NCBI GenBank assembly: GCA_018065225.1
Contig: JAGHTS010000059.1
Location: forward strand, 1 to 40,132
Source: Candidatus Phascolarctobacterium caballi
Lineage (GTDB): Bacteria; Bacillota; Negativicutes; Acidaminococcales; Acidaminococcaceae
DNA: 40,132 bases
Direction of reading: 5' to 3'
The notes under the pieces are model-generated. The model did no database searches. It worked only from the letters and a program-made list of their open reading frames with translations, and was not told the DNA's origin. This document shows, piece by piece, positions 39,360 to 40,132 of this stretch. Made by a program: the position numbers and the translations under genes. The first letter of the stretch is position 1. Every line of letters starts with the position of its first letter.

Positions 39360-39815
39360 ATGAAAGTTATAAACAAGGCAATTGGGAAGATATACCCATA
39401 TAAAAACAACCCCCGGCATAATGCCAATGCCATTGAATATGTGGCAAGTAGCATTAGGCGGTTTGGGTTCAATAACCCTATTCTGATAGATAAGGATGGG
39501 GTAATAATCAGCGGACATACAAGGTATGAGGCGGCCAAAATATTAGGGCTGAAGAAAATACCGTGTGTTATGGCCGAAGATATGACTGAAGAGCAAATTA
39601 AGGCCTTCAGGTTAGTGGACAACAAAGTAGGCGAGCAGTCCACATGGGATTGGGAAAAACTTCAAACGGAACTACAGGCAATTACCGGGCTGGACATGGA
39701 AAAGGAATTTGGGTTTGAGAAAATAGACCTTACACCACCGGAGCCAAAGACAAAGCCGGAAAAGAATGAGTATGAATGCAAATGCCCGAAATGCGGCAAA
39801 AAGTTTGAGGTGTAA
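39360..39815 (+). CDS. ParB/Srx-fold domain protein with zinc half-ribbon
   Basis: 151 residues. INKAIGKIYPYKNNPRHNAN, then VIISGHTRYEAAKILGLKKI (GHTR being the phosphate-binding turn) and AFRLVDNKV make up the ParB N-terminal fold. The C-terminus CKCPKCGKKFEV is a zinc half-site. There is no HTH, so it is not a parS-binding partition protein; the family often accompanies phage methyltransferases. Paralogue of the next gene. Confidence 0.88.
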   Translation: MKVINKAIGKIYPYKNNPRHNANAIEYVASSIRRFGFNNPILIDKDGVIISGHTRYEAAKILGLKKIPCVMAEDMTEEQIKAFRLVDNKVGEQSTWDWEKLQTELQAITGLDMEKEFGFEKIDLTPPEPKTKPEKNEYECKCPKCGKKFEV

Positions 39816-39817
39816 CC

Positions 39818-40132
39818 ATGAAAATTAAAATATTAAAGATTGAAGAAATAAAAGAGTATGCCAACAACCCCCGAAAGGTTGACAAATCGGTAAAAGCATT
39901 GATTAAGTCAATCAAACAATTCGGGTTCAGGATTCCGTTGGTAGTGGATAAGGACAATATCATAGTTTGCGGTCATGCACGTGTAATTGCGGCAAAGAAA
40001 TTAGGACTAAAAGAATTACCCTGCGTGATAGTGACCGATTTGACCGAAGAGCAAATCAGGGCTTACCGGATAGCAGATAATCAGGTGGCGGCATACGCAA
40101 CATGGGACGAAGAACAACTGCAGGCGGAATTG
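39818..40132 (+). CDS. ParB/Srx-fold domain protein, cut at right window edge
   Basis: First 105 residues: MKIKILKIEEIKEYANNPRK, IIVCGHARVIAAKKLG, then TEEQIRAYRIADNQVAAYAT. Its final 87 bases equal 94-180 of the window; continuing from base 181 gives a 153-residue protein in frame, ending at 327 in a CPYCG half-ribbon. Confidence 0.9.
   Translation, partial: MKIKILKIEEIKEYANNPRKVDKSVKALIKSIKQFGFRIPLVVDKDNIIVCGHARVIAAKKLGLKELPCVIVTDLTEEQIRAYRIADNQVAAYATWDEEQLQAEL
40046..40132 (+). repeat. 87-bp direct repeat of window bases 94-180
   Basis: Exact over 87 bases. Immediately upstream the two copies differ at roughly one base in five or six (1-93 against 39953-40045). Either the circle closes here through two variants of one locus, or two tandem paralogues share a converted segment. 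Confidence 0.85.

Overview
The window looks like an essentially complete genome of a temperate siphovirus (long non-contractile tail) of about 40 kb. Nearly all structural genes read rightward. Shine-Dalgarno sites of the AGGAGG type precede most genes, many genes overlap by ATGA, and the early genes resemble those of Bacillota phages. The tail tip has the lambda order M-L-K-J, and the lysis region carries spanin-like overlapping membrane genes. Together these suggest a host in a diderm Bacillota lineage such as Negativicutes; this is inference. The ends probably join: the last 87 bases repeat bases 94-180, and the ParB-like gene cut at the right edge continues in frame into the one cut at the left edge. 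A joined circle would be about 39.95 kb.

Layout. 1-1346: end of a ParB-like gene and a C5 cytosine methyltransferase. 1387-8551: packaging and head genes (small terminase, HNH, large terminase, connector, ClpP-like protease, portal, a tail-assembly-chaperone-like pair with a -1 frameshift site, HK97-type capsid). 8604-18236: head-tail joining, tail tube, tape measure and lambda-like tail tip. 18229-20899: a tail protein ending in seven alternating cysteines, an unknown protein, and a radical SAM/SPASM maturase. 20910-23926: a tail-fibre gene whose receptor-binding end is one of ten interchangeable C-terminal cassettes, arranged head-to-head and separated by CCACCCTG-NNNN-CAGGGTGG sites. This is a shufflon. 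23998-25540: fibre-assembly chaperone, a set of TTAGTAACA repeats, and a tyrosine recombinase that is the natural candidate for the shufflon invertase. 25595-26894: lysis (amidase, membrane protein, overlapping spanin-like pair). 26895-27360: non-coding region with a strong promoter, a predicted small RNA and an attP built on the 3' half of a tRNA-Leu, flanked by paired integrase arm sites. 27365-29067 (minus): integrase and CI-like repressor. 29100-29200: divergent promoters. 29258-37949: early genes (excisionase-like, Gp157, annealing protein, HNH, NinB-like, replication initiator with iterons, Lar-like, many small proteins, DUF1064 nuclease, sigma-like late regulator). 37941-40132: putative late promoter, then a ParB-methyltransferase fusion and two ParB-like genes.

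How it works together. The phage integrates at a tRNA-Leu gene under CI control and replicates from an origin probably inside its initiator gene. A sigma-like protein may switch on late genes that begin with DNA-modification functions. The most notable part is the tail-fibre diversification module: a ten-ended shufflon with its own recombinase, next to a radical SAM peptide-modifying enzyme whose likely substrate is a cysteine-rich tail protein. No published description of this combination is known to me.
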